NCBI GenBank assembly: GCA_965214415.1
Contig: CBDCBQ010000003.1
Span: 1,798,001 to 1,862,000 of the forward strand
Source of the DNA: RH-AL1 sp965214415
GTDB taxonomy: Bacteria; Pseudomonadota; Alphaproteobacteria; Rhizobiales; Beijerinckiaceae
DNA length: 64,000 bases
Direction: 5' to 3'
Shown here: positions 34,284 through 46,417 of the stretch, piece by piece
Numbering within the stretch: the stretch's first letter is position 1
How the letters are laid out: each line of letters begins with the position of its first letter
The notes under the pieces: generated by a model
What the model saw: the letters and a program-made list of their open reading frames with translations, nothing else
Told to the model about the DNA's origin: nothing
Databases searched by the model: none
Translations under genes and position numbers: made by a program

Positions 34284-35516
34284 TTAGGTTTGGCCCGCCC
34301 GCAGCTTGTAGAAGACGTGGTGGCCGATCACGTCCATCTTGACGAGCCGCCGCGCCCAGCCCGGCCGCACGTAATTCGCATGATAATGCGTCGCGCCGCC
34401 GACGTCCGAGAGATAGGTGCGGCCTTGGACGACGGCGTCGGCGATCTTCACTGCCTTTCGCCAGGACTCCGCCTCGGTGATGCGCAGCGACTTGCCCTCG
34501 CAGGCAAACGAGAACTGGCACGCCTTGTAGTGCGTCCGGTTCTGGTAGACCACGCCGCAGATCGAGGCGGGATAGAGGCCTGACGTCGCGCGGTTGAGCA
34601 CCACCTGCGCGACCGCAGCCTGGCCCTCCTCGGGCTCGCTGCGTGATTCGAAATAGACCGCCTCGGCGAGACACTTGCGCTCGCGCGCGCCGTGGTCGCC
34701 GGCGAGCAGCGCGGCGTAGTTCGGATGGCCGAACGCGCGCGGGACGATCGTCGCATCCGGCAGCACCTTCACTCGGCCCGGCTCGAAGGTCGCGACGATC
34801 GGGGCACCCTCGACCGGCGCCGGCGTCGTCGAGGACAGCGCCTCGGCACGCGAGACCGGCGGCGTCGCGCCCTGCGCCAGCCGCGCCTTCAGGGCGGCCG
34901 GCTGCATGGCGATGGTCGCGCCGGCGTGGCGGGCCGCGTTTCGCAGGTCGTCGGCCGCGTCTTGCGGGTTCTCGCCCTCGCCCCAGGGCGCGAAGCTCGT
35001 CGCCCCGTCGAGCGGATCGCCGTCGTCCTGCAGCGAGAAGCTCGCGGCCGGCATCGCGTCGTCGTGCGGGCCGAGCATCAGCCGCTCGCGCAGGCTGGCG
35101 AGGCCGCCCGTGCGGCGCAGCTCGCTATCGAAGGTGGGGCGCAAACCAATCGACGGATCGCCCTTGCGGGTGCGATCGACGCCGGGGAACGCGCCGGGTC
35201 GCGGCTTGAGATCGGCGTGTGGCTCGATCTCGTCGGCCACTCCCTTGAAATCGTCAGGCTGGCCGGGATCGAAGCTGACCGGCAGGGCGAGGGGCGCGGC
35301 GCGCATTCCATAATTCCCGAGGTCGCCGGTCAGGACAAGCGACTGGAGGGGCACGAGGTCGTTCGGCTGCGCGGCCGCATGCGACGACAACGCGGCGAGC
35401 GAGCCGCCCTGCAAGGCATTCTGCCCGGCGTCGGCGGTGATCGAGACGAGCAGCCCCGCGCCGAGACACCACGGCGCGATCACCCCTATCGCCCAACGCA
35501 TTCGCGTACGCCGCAT
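34284..35516 (-). CDS. SleB/CwlJ-type cell-wall hydrolase
   Basis: 410 residues with a hydrophobic N-terminal segment (IGVIAPWCLGAGLLVSITADAG) acting as signal or anchor. The C-terminal quarter is the hydrolase domain: CLAEAVYFESRSEPEEGQAAVAQVVLNRA (catalytic Glu in YFES) and CQFSFACEG, ATHYHANYVRPGWA. The 200 residues between are Pro/Ala-rich linker. Family members cleave peptidoglycan. Spore germination is not implied, because alphaproteobacteria carry this family widely. Confidence 0.88.
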   Translation of the reverse strand: MRRTRMRWAIGVIAPWCLGAGLLVSITADAGQNALQGGSLAALSSHAAAQPNDLVPLQSLVLTGDLGNYGMRAAPLALPVSFDPGQPDDFKGVADEIEPHADLKPRPGAFPGVDRTRKGDPSIGLRPTFDSELRRTGGLASLRERLMLGPHDDAMPAASFSLQDDGDPLDGATSFAPWGEGENPQDAADDLRNAARHAGATIAMQPAALKARLAQGATPPVSRAEALSSTTPAPVEGAPIVATFEPGRVKVLPDATIVPRAFGHPNYAALLAGDHGARERKCLAEAVYFESRSEPEEGQAAVAQVVLNRATSGLYPASICGVVYQNRTHYKACQFSFACEGKSLRITEAESWRKAVKIADAVVQGRTYLSDVGGATHYHANYVRPGWARRLVKMDVIGHHVFYKLRAGQT

Positions 35517-35726
35517 GGCTCCCCGCGCCCTCAGGACACACCGGACCTTTATCGCGGCGCGAGCTTAGGGGACGGTTACAGGGGACAACGGCCCACCGTG
35601 CCGGAATGGGACAGGTCGGTCGGATTTGCCGCGCGGGCTTAAAGCTTGCACGCCGCGTCGGCTTGAAGATTGCACGCCGCGCCGGCTAAAGGATTGCAGA
35701 TTGCAGCGACCAGACTGGAGCCGACG

Positions 35727-36197
35727 ATGAGCGAGAGCCGCCCGCCTTTCCCGCCCTTCACCAAGGAGACCGCCGCCAAGAAGGCGCGCGGCGCCGAGGA
35801 TGCCTGGAACTCGCGCGATCCAGTGAAGGTGTCGCTCGCCTACACCGAGGATTCGACATGGCGCAACCGCTCGGAGTTCTTCTCGGGCCGCGCCGCGATC
35901 GTCGAGTTCCTGACCCGCAAATGGGCCACGGAGGTCGACTACAAGCTCATCAAGGAGGTCTGGGCCTTCGAGGGCAACCACATCGCCGCGCGCTTCTGCT
36001 ACGAGTTCCGCGACGAGGCCGGCCAGTGGTTTCGCGCCTACGGCAACGAGCAGTGGGAGTTCGCCGAAAACGGCCTGATGGCGCGCAGGCAGGCCTCGAT
36101 CAACGACGTGAAGATCGAGGCGGCCGAGCGCAAGTTCACCTGGGAGGGTGACCGCCGGCCGGACGATTTTCCAGGGCTGAGCGAGCTGGGGCTGTAG
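35727..36197 (+). CDS. DUF1348 (NTF2-like) protein
   Basis: 156 residues from ATG at 35727. The sequence KETAAKKARGAEDAWNSRDPVKVSLAYTEDSTWRNRSEFFSGRAAIVEFLTRKW by parts is typical of the DUF1348 group of the NTF2-like fold. Ligand unknown. The 60 bp before it hold an imperfect direct repeat GATTGCACGCCGCGCCGGC / CTTGCACGCCGCGTCGGC. Confidence 0.88.
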   Translation: MSESRPPFPPFTKETAAKKARGAEDAWNSRDPVKVSLAYTEDSTWRNRSEFFSGRAAIVEFLTRKWATEVDYKLIKEVWAFEGNHIAARFCYEFRDEAGQWFRAYGNEQWEFAENGLMARRQASINDVKIEAAERKFTWEGDRRPDDFPGLSELGL

Positions 36198-36204
36198 GCG
36201 GCTG

Positions 36205-36621
36205 TCATAGTTGCGGTAGGTCGTAAAGCCGGACGATGAATTCATCGGCCTCGAGCGTGATTTCGAGGCCTTTGTTGACAAGATCGTCGTCGATCGTCCG
36301 CAGCTTGTTCAGTGCGACCTCAAACAGTTCCTTCTGAAGTTCGAGGTCCATGCCTACCGGTCCGCTCAGGCAAACGAGGCCGGCATGCAATGATTGGTTC
36401 TTGAACAAACCCTTCGATCCAAGGTCGCTTGTCGAGCCACGGAAATCGACCGAGTTCTTGGTGACCAAAGCAAAGTCACCCGCGATCAGGATGGGCATCA
36501 GGTCCCAATCTTAGGTCCCGAGCAGCCCTCGCCGCTTCGTACTCGTCGGACCCCAATGTCCCCAATCTATCGCGATGGTCGTGAGTTCGTCGCTCAAGCA
36601 CTCGTCGATGAAGAGGTTCAT
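36205..36621 (-). pseudogene. DUF5615-like PIN toxin gene with premature stop
   Basis: ATG at 36621 begins MNLFIDECLSDEL, the family start with its acidic residue. After 36 codons (RRGLLGT) an in-frame TAA lies at 36511-36513, and the same frame continues DWDLMPILIAGDFALVTKNSVDFRG as expected. Family members have a lysine-like codon at the stop position, so one base change killed the gene. The start overlaps the stop of the antitoxin gene (ATGA). Confidence 0.82.
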
Positions 36622-37098
36622 CCACGCGACTGTCGGCGCGGATGCCGCTCCTCGGAGATTAGGTTCTCTCGCTTCAGCATCGGCGTCGCCTGCGGGCGCC
36701 CTTGCGGGGGATTGGCCTTGGCGTAGAGCGCCGCAGGCTCGATATGTTCGGCCAGCAATCGCGGATAGGCGCTCATGATGCGCTCTTGGGAATGACCCGC
36801 GGCGATCGAGGCGGCGATGTCGTGGACGGGAATCCTCGTGCCCCTGATCACAGGCGTCCCACCTAGGATGTCGGGCGAGGTTGACACGAGGTCCCTAGCC
36901 TCGCTGTAGCGCTTCATTCGCGCGCGAGTGCCAGTCACGAACGGCTCCAGATCGATTTGCAAGAACCCGTGCCGCACGATCCAACCACCATCGGGCGCGG
37001 CGAGCATCTCGATTGCCAACCACGAAACGCAGGTCCACCCCGGCGACGACAGCGGCCTCTGTCGGCCTCAGCATTTCGACCGGGTCGGTCATTGTCAT
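36618..37098 (-). pseudogene. DUF433 antitoxin gene, frameshifted
   Basis: The proximal frame from ATG at 37098 encodes MTMTDPVEMLRPTEAAVVAGVDLRFVV, the normal N-terminus. Near 37015 coding passes to another frame that carries the rest, GGWIVRHGFLQIDLEPFVTGT and RDLVSTSPDILGGTPVIRGTRIPVHDIAASIAAGHS (the DUF433 core). Possibly the core is still made from an internal start. A perfect palindrome lies just upstream. Confidence 0.75.
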
Positions 37099-37104
37099 TC
37101 CACA

Positions 37105-37126
37105 ATGTTCCAACGCGTTGGAACAT
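37105..37126. promoter_or_regulatory. 22-bp perfect palindrome, operator of the DUF433/DUF5615 module
   Basis: ATGTTCCAACG followed directly by CGTTGGAACAT, 7 bp upstream of the antitoxin start. Likely the autoregulatory site of the module. It is still intact although both genes are broken. Confidence 0.8.
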
Positions 37127-37177
37127 ATATGGGACCGATCTTCTCTTCAATCGACCACGTCGGGCGCGAAGCAGCCC

Positions 37178-39880
<2,703 letters not shown>

Positions 39881-39913
39881 GAGCAGCCGCTCCACAGGGA
39901 ACCGAGGCGCATA

Positions 39914-40546
39914 TCACGCATGATTGCGTAACCTCAATCCAAAGCCGACCCACATCACTCCGGTAAACAGAAGGTCGATGCCGAGCAGCATCCCGAGAAT
40001 GACCAGCGAGTTCGTCGGCCAGCCGGCGATGATCAGCACGCCGACGAGCGCCGTGACCGCCCCGCCGACGATGACCATCGTCTTGGCGTGCGAGTGCATG
40101 TGGCTGCCGATGTAGATGCGGACGACGCCGGCCGTGAGCAGGGCCGCACCCAGCATCAGGGTCAGGACCACGGCGGCATGCAGCGGCTGCGCCAGCGCGA
40201 AGGCGCCAGCGATGATGTAGAACAGCCCGGCGATGATCCATAGGAAGAAGCGGCCCCAGGTCTTGCTGCCGACGCCGAGCGTGATCTCGCTGCCCCCGGC
40301 GATGATCATGAAGACCGCGATGATGTAGACCGTCGTGATGGTCGCGTGAACATCGAGCACCAGCGCCGCGAGACCGAGCACGATCGCCAACGCGCCGAGC
40401 GCCACGAACCAGCCCCAGCGATGGCGCAGCTTCTCCATCGCCGTTCCGAGCGTCGCGCCGTGCGGCTTGCCATCGGGAAAGGTCTTGCCATCGGGAAAGG
40501 TCTTGCCATCGAGGAACGGCTTGCGGTCGGGTAACGACGAGGGCAT
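39914..40546 (-). CDS. HdeD-family (DUF308) membrane protein
   Basis: 210 residues. Six hydrophobic helices follow a soluble N-terminus; segments such as ALAIVLGLAALVLDV, VFMIIAGGSEITLGV and IIAGLFYIIAGAFALAQP are typical of the HdeD acid-resistance family. The first 25 residues contain three copies of DGKTFP-like hexapeptides, encoded by a perfect 18-bp repeat (40467-40484 and 40485-40502, with a degenerate third). ATG at 40546. Confidence 0.85.
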   Translation of the reverse strand: MPSSLPDRKPFLDGKTFPDGKTFPDGKPHGATLGTAMEKLRHRWGWFVALGALAIVLGLAALVLDVHATITTVYIIAVFMIIAGGSEITLGVGSKTWGRFFLWIIAGLFYIIAGAFALAQPLHAAVVLTLMLGAALLTAGVVRIYIGSHMHSHAKTMVIVGGAVTALVGVLIIAGWPTNSLVILGMLLGIDLLFTGVMWVGFGLRLRNHA

Positions 40547-40848
40547 CGATCTGTCTCGGGGTTGCATGCGCCATGAGGCGCTTGCTAAACAGGGGCTCGA
40601 TCGTGGGGTTCCGGCAGTCGACGCTCGCGAGCCGCTGGAACGATAAGCCGCTTCGAGGGCTTCGACTGCTGTGCCGTTGTGGCCGGAAAGTCGCAGTACC
40701 CGCCGAGGGCGTCCACCTCGCGTTGCCGCGCTAGTCGAAACTCGGTATTCAGCCTGTTGGCCTGCCGAACCTGGGCGGTGGCGGCACGATGTGTCACTGG
40801 CTGGCGTAGGGCAAGCAACCGGTCTCGCGATCGATCGAAAGAGGCGCA

Positions 40849-42783
40849 ATGACGACACCTTCGAAGACCCCCCTCCTCGATACGATCGTCACGCCGGCCG
40901 ACCTCCGCAAGCTTCAAGAAAACCAGCTCCACCAGCTCGCCTTCGAGTTGCGCACCGAGACCGTCGACGCCGTATCCGTCACCGGCGGCCATCTCGGCGC
41001 CGGCCTTGGCGTCGTCGAGCTGACCGTCGCCCTGCACTATCTGTTCGACACGCCAAACGACCGCATCATCTGGGACGTCGGCCACCAGGCCTATCCGCAC
41101 AAGATCCTCACCGGCCGGCGCGACCGCATCCGCACCCTGCGCAAGGGCGGCGGCCTGTCCGGCTTCACCAATCGCACCGAGAGCGAATACGATCCGTTCG
41201 GCGCCGGCCATTCCTCGACCTCGATCTCGGCCGGCCTCGGCATGGCGGTCGCCAACAAGTTCTCCGGCAAGGACAAGGCGAACGTCGTGGCCGTGATCGG
41301 CGACGGCGCGATGTCGGCCGGCATGGCCTACGAGGCGATGAACAATGCCGGCGCCATGCACGCGCGCCTCATCGTGATCCTCAACGACAACGAGATGTCG
41401 ATCGCACCCCCCGCCGGCGCGCTGTCGGCCTATCTCGCCCGGCTCGTCTCCGGCGGCACCTACCGAACCGTGCGCGAGACCATCAAGCAGCTCGGCAAGC
41501 ACCTGCCGAAGTTCGTCTACGACCGCGCCCGCAAGACGGAAGAGTTCGCCCGCAATTTCTGGGCGGGCGGCACGATGTTCGAGGAGCTCGGCTTCTACTA
41601 CGTCGGCCCGATCGACGGGCATAACCTCGACCACCTGCTCCCCGTGCTGAAGAACGTGCGCGATGCCGAAACCGGCCCGATCCTCGTCCATGTCGTGACG
41701 AAGAAAGGCAAGGGCTACGCGCCCGCCGAGGAGAGCTACGAGAAGGGCCACGCCGTCGTCCCGTTCGACGTGATCACCGGCACGCAGAACAAGCCCAAGG
41801 CCAACGCGCCGGGCTACACCAAGGTATTCGCGGAGGCGCTGATCGCCGAGGCGCGGCTCGACGACAAGATCGTCGCCGTGACCGCCGCCATGCCGAACGG
41901 CACCGGGCTCGACCTGTTCGACAAGGCGTTCCCGGAGCGCTGCTTCGATGTCGGCATCGCCGAGCAGCACGCGGTCACTTTCTGCGCCGGTCTCGCGACC
42001 GAGGGCTACAAGCCGTTCTGCGCGATCTACTCGACCTTCCTGCAGCGCGCCTACGACCAGGTCGTGCACGACGTGGCGATCCAGAACCTGCCGGTCCGCT
42101 TCGCGATCGACCGCGCGGGCTACGTCGGCGCCGACGGCGCGACCCACGCCGGCGCGTTCGACGTCGCCTACCTCGGCATCCTGCCCAACATGGTCGTGAT
42201 GGCGGCGGCCGACGAGGCCGAGCTGGTGCACATGGTCGCCACCGCGGCCGCCTACGACACGGGCCCGATCGCCCTGCGATACCCGCGCGGCGAGGGCGTG
42301 GGTGTCGAGATGCCGGCCAAGGGCAAGGTGCTCGAGATCGGCAAGGGCCGCATCGTGCGCGACGGCAAGCAGGTCGCCCTGCTCTCCTTCGGCACGCGCC
42401 TCAAGGAGGTCCAGGTCGCCGCGGAGGATCTCGAGAAGCACGGCATCTCGGCGACGATCGCCGACGCGCGCTTCGCCAAGCCGCTCGACATGGATCTGAT
42501 CCGCGGGCTCGTCGCCTCGCACCAGGTGCTCATCACGGTCGAGGAAGGGTCCGTCGGCGGCTTCGGCTCGTTCGTCCAGCAGGCGCTTTTCGAGGAGGGC
42601 GCGTTCGACAAGGGAACTCTGAAATTCCGCTCGATGGTCATGCCCGATCATTTCTACGAGCACGACAAGCCTGAAAAGCTCTACGCCAACGTCGGCCTCG
42701 ACGCGAAAGGCATCGTCCAGAAGGTGCTCGACACCCTCGGCCAGGGCGAGGTCACCGAGGTGGAGCGCAAGGCGATCGCGTAA
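40849..42783 (+). CDS. dxs: 1-deoxy-D-xylulose-5-phosphate synthase
   Basis: 644 residues; thiamine-diphosphate enzyme joining pyruvate and glyceraldehyde 3-phosphate in the non-mevalonate isoprenoid pathway. ThDP-binding VIGDGAMSAGMAYEAMNNAG (about 150-170) and the transketolase-like FDVGIAEQHAVTFCAGLA are present, followed by the C-terminal domain. It supplies isoprenoid units used by ispB-type synthases elsewhere in the window. Confidence 0.97.
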   Translation: MTTPSKTPLLDTIVTPADLRKLQENQLHQLAFELRTETVDAVSVTGGHLGAGLGVVELTVALHYLFDTPNDRIIWDVGHQAYPHKILTGRRDRIRTLRKGGGLSGFTNRTESEYDPFGAGHSSTSISAGLGMAVANKFSGKDKANVVAVIGDGAMSAGMAYEAMNNAGAMHARLIVILNDNEMSIAPPAGALSAYLARLVSGGTYRTVRETIKQLGKHLPKFVYDRARKTEEFARNFWAGGTMFEELGFYYVGPIDGHNLDHLLPVLKNVRDAETGPILVHVVTKKGKGYAPAEESYEKGHAVVPFDVITGTQNKPKANAPGYTKVFAEALIAEARLDDKIVAVTAAMPNGTGLDLFDKAFPERCFDVGIAEQHAVTFCAGLATEGYKPFCAIYSTFLQRAYDQVVHDVAIQNLPVRFAIDRAGYVGADGATHAGAFDVAYLGILPNMVVMAAADEAELVHMVATAAAYDTGPIALRYPRGEGVGVEMPAKGKVLEIGKGRIVRDGKQVALLSFGTRLKEVQVAAEDLEKHGISATIADARFAKPLDMDLIRGLVASHQVLITVEEGSVGGFGSFVQQALFEEGAFDKGTLKFRSMVMPDHFYEHDKPEKLYANVGLDAKGIVQKVLDTLGQGEVTEVERKAIA

Positions 42784-42794
42784 GCCACGATCAC

Positions 42795-42888
42795 CGTCAT
42801 TGCGAGAAACAGCGAAGCAACCCGGCAGCCCACGCCGCGGCTTGCGTCGCTTGCGCCTGGGTTGCTTCGCCTGCGGCTGCGATGACGG
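42795..42888. repeat. Dispersed palindromic repeat, copy C
   Basis: CGTCATTGCGAGAAACAGCGAAGCAACC ... GGTTGCTTCGCCTGCGGCTGCGATGACGG, between the converging dxs and SEC-C genes. Same family as copies A and B. Confidence 0.8.
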
Positions 42889-42891
42889 AGG

Positions 42892-43818
42892 CTAGCCGGT
42901 AGCCAGGCAGCATTTCTTCGCCTTCTTGCCGCTGCCGCACGGACACGGATCGTTGCGGCCGATGTCACGGTAGGGATTGACGAAGGGGGTGTCGGCCGGA
43001 TCCTCCCGAGGCTGGGCGGGCGCATCGGCCCGTGCGTCCACGTCGGCCCAGTGCCGTGTCCAATCCAGCTCGGCGACGATGTCGTCGACGGTGCCGGCGG
43101 CCGAACCGTAAAAGCGGCTTTCGTCCGCGTAGGCTGTGCGAGCGCGCGCGAGGTCGATGCCGAACTCGCTCCACTCCTGGGTGTCGTGATCGATCCGCCC
43201 GGCCTTCCAGGCCGCCTCGACCAGCGGCACGAGATCGCGGAAATCGAGAAGAGCCACGGCCCGCATCCAGGAATGCCAGACGCAAGCCTCGTCCTCCGCC
43301 AGGCGCTTGGCGTGAAAGGCGATCAGAAAGTGGCGCAGGCGCTCACGGTCCAGCCGTCCCTTCCAGGCGAGGTAGACCGCCGCGTCCAGGATCGCGCCGC
43401 GCACGAACTCATCGGCCTCGCGGTCGGCCGCGGCGGCTAGAAGTGCCTCGTCGTCGCCGTCGAAGAGGCTGATCACGATGCGCGGCAGGTTGACGCCGAC
43501 GGCGTCGCCGAGCAGATCCTCGACCTCGTCCGCGGGACGGCGCAACAGCCGCAGCAGCGATGCGCAGGATTCCACGTCGCGCGCCGCGGCCAGCACGTGA
43601 AGGCCGCGGAAGAAGCGTAGCGAATCCTCCTCGGAGAGATCCTTGCCGGCGGCGGCCCGGTCGAGCAGCGCGCGCAACGGCTGCGCGGCCTCCCCGAAGC
43701 GCGCGACGCAGGCGCGAAGCGCGGTCTCCGGGAGCGTCAGCTCAGCACCCAGAGCGACGAGATGCGCCTGGATCGGGCCGCCCTCGGGCGCGGCCCCGTC
43801 CGTCGATCGATCCGTCAT
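42892..43818 (-). CDS. DUF1186 protein with SEC-C zinc motif
   Basis: 308 residues. An all-helical body (LRALLDRAAAGKDLSEEDSLRFFRGLHVLAAARD) of the DUF1186 type ends with IGRNDPCPCGSGKKAKKCC, the SEC-C zinc-binding motif also found at the end of SecA. Role unknown. It converges on dxs across repeat copy C. Confidence 0.85.
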   Translation of the reverse strand: MTDRSTDGAAPEGGPIQAHLVALGAELTLPETALRACVARFGEAAQPLRALLDRAAAGKDLSEEDSLRFFRGLHVLAAARDVESCASLLRLLRRPADEVEDLLGDAVGVNLPRIVISLFDGDDEALLAAAADREADEFVRGAILDAAVYLAWKGRLDRERLRHFLIAFHAKRLAEDEACVWHSWMRAVALLDFRDLVPLVEAAWKAGRIDHDTQEWSEFGIDLARARTAYADESRFYGSAAGTVDDIVAELDWTRHWADVDARADAPAQPREDPADTPFVNPYRDIGRNDPCPCGSGKKAKKCCLATG

Positions 43819-43841
43819 GCCTCACCTCGCGCGGAGCGCAA

Positions 43842-43864
43842 CAAAAAGCCCGCCGAAGCGGGCT
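43842..43864 (-). terminator. rpmF terminator
   Basis: Minus-strand hairpin AGCCCGC-TTCG-GCGGGCT followed by TTTTTG, 25 bp after the L32 gene. Confidence 0.88.
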
Positions 43865-43888
43865 CTGTCCTCGTGCGTCGCGGAAGGC

Positions 43889-44080
43889 TTACGCCTCGGC
43901 GCTCTTCTTCGGCGCGAGCACTTGGCGGCCCTTGTACATGCCGCTCTTGAGATCGATGTGGTGCGGGCGACGCAGCTCGCCGGAATCCTTGTCCTCGACA
44001 TAGGTCGGCGCCTTCAGCGCGTCGGCGGAGCGGCGAAAGCCGCGCTTCATCGGGGAGGTCTTGCGCTTCGGAACGGCCAT
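43889..44080 (-). CDS. rpmF: 50S ribosomal protein L32
   Basis: 63 residues beginning MAVPKRKTSPMKRGFRRSAD; this N-terminus and the central HHIDLKSGMYKGRQVL identify bacterial L32. The four zinc cysteines of some L32 proteins are absent, as in other alphaproteobacteria. Strong terminator downstream. Confidence 0.97.
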   Translation of the reverse strand: MAVPKRKTSPMKRGFRRSADALKAPTYVEDKDSGELRRPHHIDLKSGMYKGRQVLAPKKSAEA

Positions 44081-44221
44081 GGATGTTCAACTCTGCAGGG
44101 ACGCTTCCCGGACGGGAAAGCAAGGCGGCGCGCTGGGGCCGCGGATGGATCGGGAAGCGGCGCTCATACACCGACACCGGTCCGTTGGCTAGCCCGCGGC
44201 CAGCCTACGAGACGTGCGAGC

Positions 44222-44464
44222 TCATTTCGGCATCTCGGCGAACCCGGCATCGGTCATTTGGAAGGAGCCGTCCGCGTTCTTCTCGACCCACCCGGACTCG
44301 GTCGCGAACTTGAAGCCCGACGCGATGTCCGACATCGGCATGTCGAGGTTTGACGCGATGGCGGCGAACTTGTGCGTGTGCAGCGCAACCCCGACGCCGG
44401 CTTTGAAATGGCCGAAGATCTCAAGCACCGTGTGGGCGTTTTCCAAAGGCGTGGGTGTTTCCAA
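44222..44464 (-). CDS. Hypothetical protein, possible winged-helix
   Basis: 80 residues. TVLEIFGHFKAGVGVALHTHKFAAIASNLDMPMSDIASGFKFATESGWVEKNADGSFQMTDAGF by parts looks like a small winged helix with a final beta-wing. No family recognised. Not in an obvious operon. Confidence 0.6.
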   Translation of the reverse strand: METPTPLENAHTVLEIFGHFKAGVGVALHTHKFAAIASNLDMPMSDIASGFKFATESGWVEKNADGSFQMTDAGFAEMPK

Positions 44465-44498
44465 GGCTCGGCCTCCCGCTTGCGCCTCGGAGCATAGC

Positions 44499-44978
44499 TC
44501 AGCCGCGACGCGGGGGCGAGGGCGTCGTCACGGGCTCCGTCTCGGCGTCGCCCTCCGACCCCTGACCAGGACTCGCGAAGGGATGCTTGCTGTCGGTCGG
44601 GGCCATGCTCTCCCCGCCGGCGGGCGGCATCGATTCGCCGTTCTGCTTCGGGGCGTTCGGCTTCATCGTCGGATCGGCCGCCGGCATGTCGTTGTCGTTG
44701 CTCATGCCGAAGGCTGAACCATCGCGCATGCGCGGGCGCAACCGGCACACTGACGCGGCCGCGCCCGCGGGCACCTGGGGCGGGCGGTGGTCCTGGTGGT
44801 CGACGGCATCGGTGACGTCGATCGCGCCCTCCACGCCATCATGGTGCTCGGCCCTGAAGCGATCGAAGGTCACGCGATCCTTGGCCCGCTTCAGCTTGTC
44901 GACAAAGGCCTCGAACGCCGCGAGCCGCACCTCGAGCGCGGTGCGCTGCGCCTCGATGCGGGCGATCTCGTTCGTCAT
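44499..44978 (-). CDS. Hypothetical protein, coiled-coil start and disordered tail
   Basis: 159 residues. Residues 1-45 (IARIEAQRTALEVRLAAFEAFVDKLKRAKDRVTFD) form a probable coiled coil; the remainder is Pro/Asp/Ser-rich and likely disordered. A second start at 44705 (MSNDNDMPAADPT) could give a separate 68-residue protein, so this may be two genes with a shared frame. Confidence 0.45.
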   Translation of the reverse strand: MTNEIARIEAQRTALEVRLAAFEAFVDKLKRAKDRVTFDRFRAEHHDGVEGAIDVTDAVDHQDHRPPQVPAGAAASVCRLRPRMRDGSAFGMSNDNDMPAADPTMKPNAPKQNGESMPPAGGESMAPTDSKHPFASPGQGSEGDAETEPVTTPSPPRRG

Positions 44979-45063
44979 CCATCGTCACGGTCGTTCGCAT
45001 CGCCACCTCGATGCATGAACTTAAGCATCGGACGATGCGCCCTGGCGTGACGCAAGACCAGCG

Positions 45064-46170
45064 TCAAGTCGCTCGCAGCGCCGCCACGATCGCATCGCCC
45101 ATCTCGCTCGTCGAGATGTGGCTCGCCGCGCCGCCCTTGATGTCGGCCGTGCGCAGGCCTTGCGCCAGCACGGCCGAGATCGCCGCCTCGATGCGGTCGG
45201 CCAGGTCGCTTCGGTCGAACGTGTAGCGCATCGCCATCGCGAGCGAGCCGATCATCGCGATCGGATTGGCGAGCCCCTGCCCGGCGATATCCGGCGCCGA
45301 GCCGTGCACCGGCTCGTACAGCGCCTTGCGGCGCTTGGTCGTCAAATCGAGATCGCCGAGCGAGGCCGACGGCAGCATGCCGATCGACCCCGTCAGCATC
45401 GCGGCGACGTCGGAGAGCATATCGCCGAAGAGGTTGTCCGTGACGATGACGTCGAAGCGCTTCGGCGCGCGCACGAGGCTCATGCCGAGCGCGTCCGCGA
45501 GCTGGTGGTCGAGCGTCACGTCGGCGTATTCGCGCTTGTGCAGCGCGCACATCACCTCGTGCCACAGCACGCCGGACTTCATGACGTTGCGCTTTTCCGA
45601 CGAGGTGACGCGGTTGCCGCGCCGGCGCGCCAGCTCGAACGCGACGCGCCCGATTCGTTCGATCTCGAACGTCTCGTAGACCTGCGTGTCGATGCCGCGC
45701 TTCTGGCCGTTGCCGAGGTCGATGATCTCTTTCGGCTCGCCGAAATAGACGCCGCCGGTCAGCTCGCGCACGATCATGATGTCGAGCCCATCGACGAGCT
45801 CGCGCTTCAGCGAGGAGGCGTCCGCCAGCGCCGGATAGCAGATGGCGGGCCGCAGATTGGCGTAGAGCTGCATGTCCTTGCGCAGGCGCAGGAGGCCCGC
45901 CTCGGGCCGCGCCTCGTAGGGCACGCCGTCCCACTTGGGACCGCCGACGGCGGCGAGCAGCACGGCATCGGCGGCCTGCGCCTTCGCCATGTCCTGGTCG
46001 GAGATCGGCACCTTGTAGGCGTCGTAAGCGCTGCCGCCGACGAGCCCGCGGTCCAGCTCGAAGCTTGCCGCGCCACCGGCCTCGAGCGCCGCGATCACTT
46101 TCTCGACCTCGGCCATCACCTCGGGGCCGATACCGTCGCCGGGCAGGAGAAAGAGGGAATAGGTGGTCAT
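45064..46170 (-). CDS. leuB: 3-isopropylmalate dehydrogenase
   Basis: 368 residues; oxidises 3-isopropylmalate with NAD in leucine synthesis. LFLLPGDGIGPEVMAE at the start, substrate site RELTGGVYFGEP, and the metal/NAD region VTDNLFGDMLSDVAAMLTGSIGMLPSASLG and VHGSAPDIAGQGLANPIA are all present. ATG at 46170 (MTTYSLFLLP) is the family start. It complements ilvB, ilvN and ilvC elsewhere in the window. Confidence 0.97.
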   Translation of the reverse strand: MTTYSLFLLPGDGIGPEVMAEVEKVIAALEAGGAASFELDRGLVGGSAYDAYKVPISDQDMAKAQAADAVLLAAVGGPKWDGVPYEARPEAGLLRLRKDMQLYANLRPAICYPALADASSLKRELVDGLDIMIVRELTGGVYFGEPKEIIDLGNGQKRGIDTQVYETFEIERIGRVAFELARRRGNRVTSSEKRNVMKSGVLWHEVMCALHKREYADVTLDHQLADALGMSLVRAPKRFDVIVTDNLFGDMLSDVAAMLTGSIGMLPSASLGDLDLTTKRRKALYEPVHGSAPDIAGQGLANPIAMIGSLAMAMRYTFDRSDLADRIEAAISAVLAQGLRTADIKGGAASHISTSEMGDAIVAALRAT

Positions 46171-46417
46171 CTTTGAAACGTTCCGGTGCTTGTCGCGCTC
46201 TAAAAGCACGAGTGGCGCACATTAACCAGCGAAGGGTTAGCCTTCAACCTACTAAAGATTTAAGACGATTGGACAGCTTCCACGTTTAATGTCTCCTGCT
46301 ATTTCTACTTCGATCGGAGTCTTCCGTATTTTATGGGAGTAGTCAGTTGCTCGATAAACCGCCGTCTATTGCGCCTGCGGGAAGGTTGTTGCCGCAGCGG
46401 CGCTGCCGAAATGGGTC

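Noticed and set aside
44706..44978. A well-defined coiled-coil family
   Set aside because: Only a short helical region is visible; no family motif supports a name.
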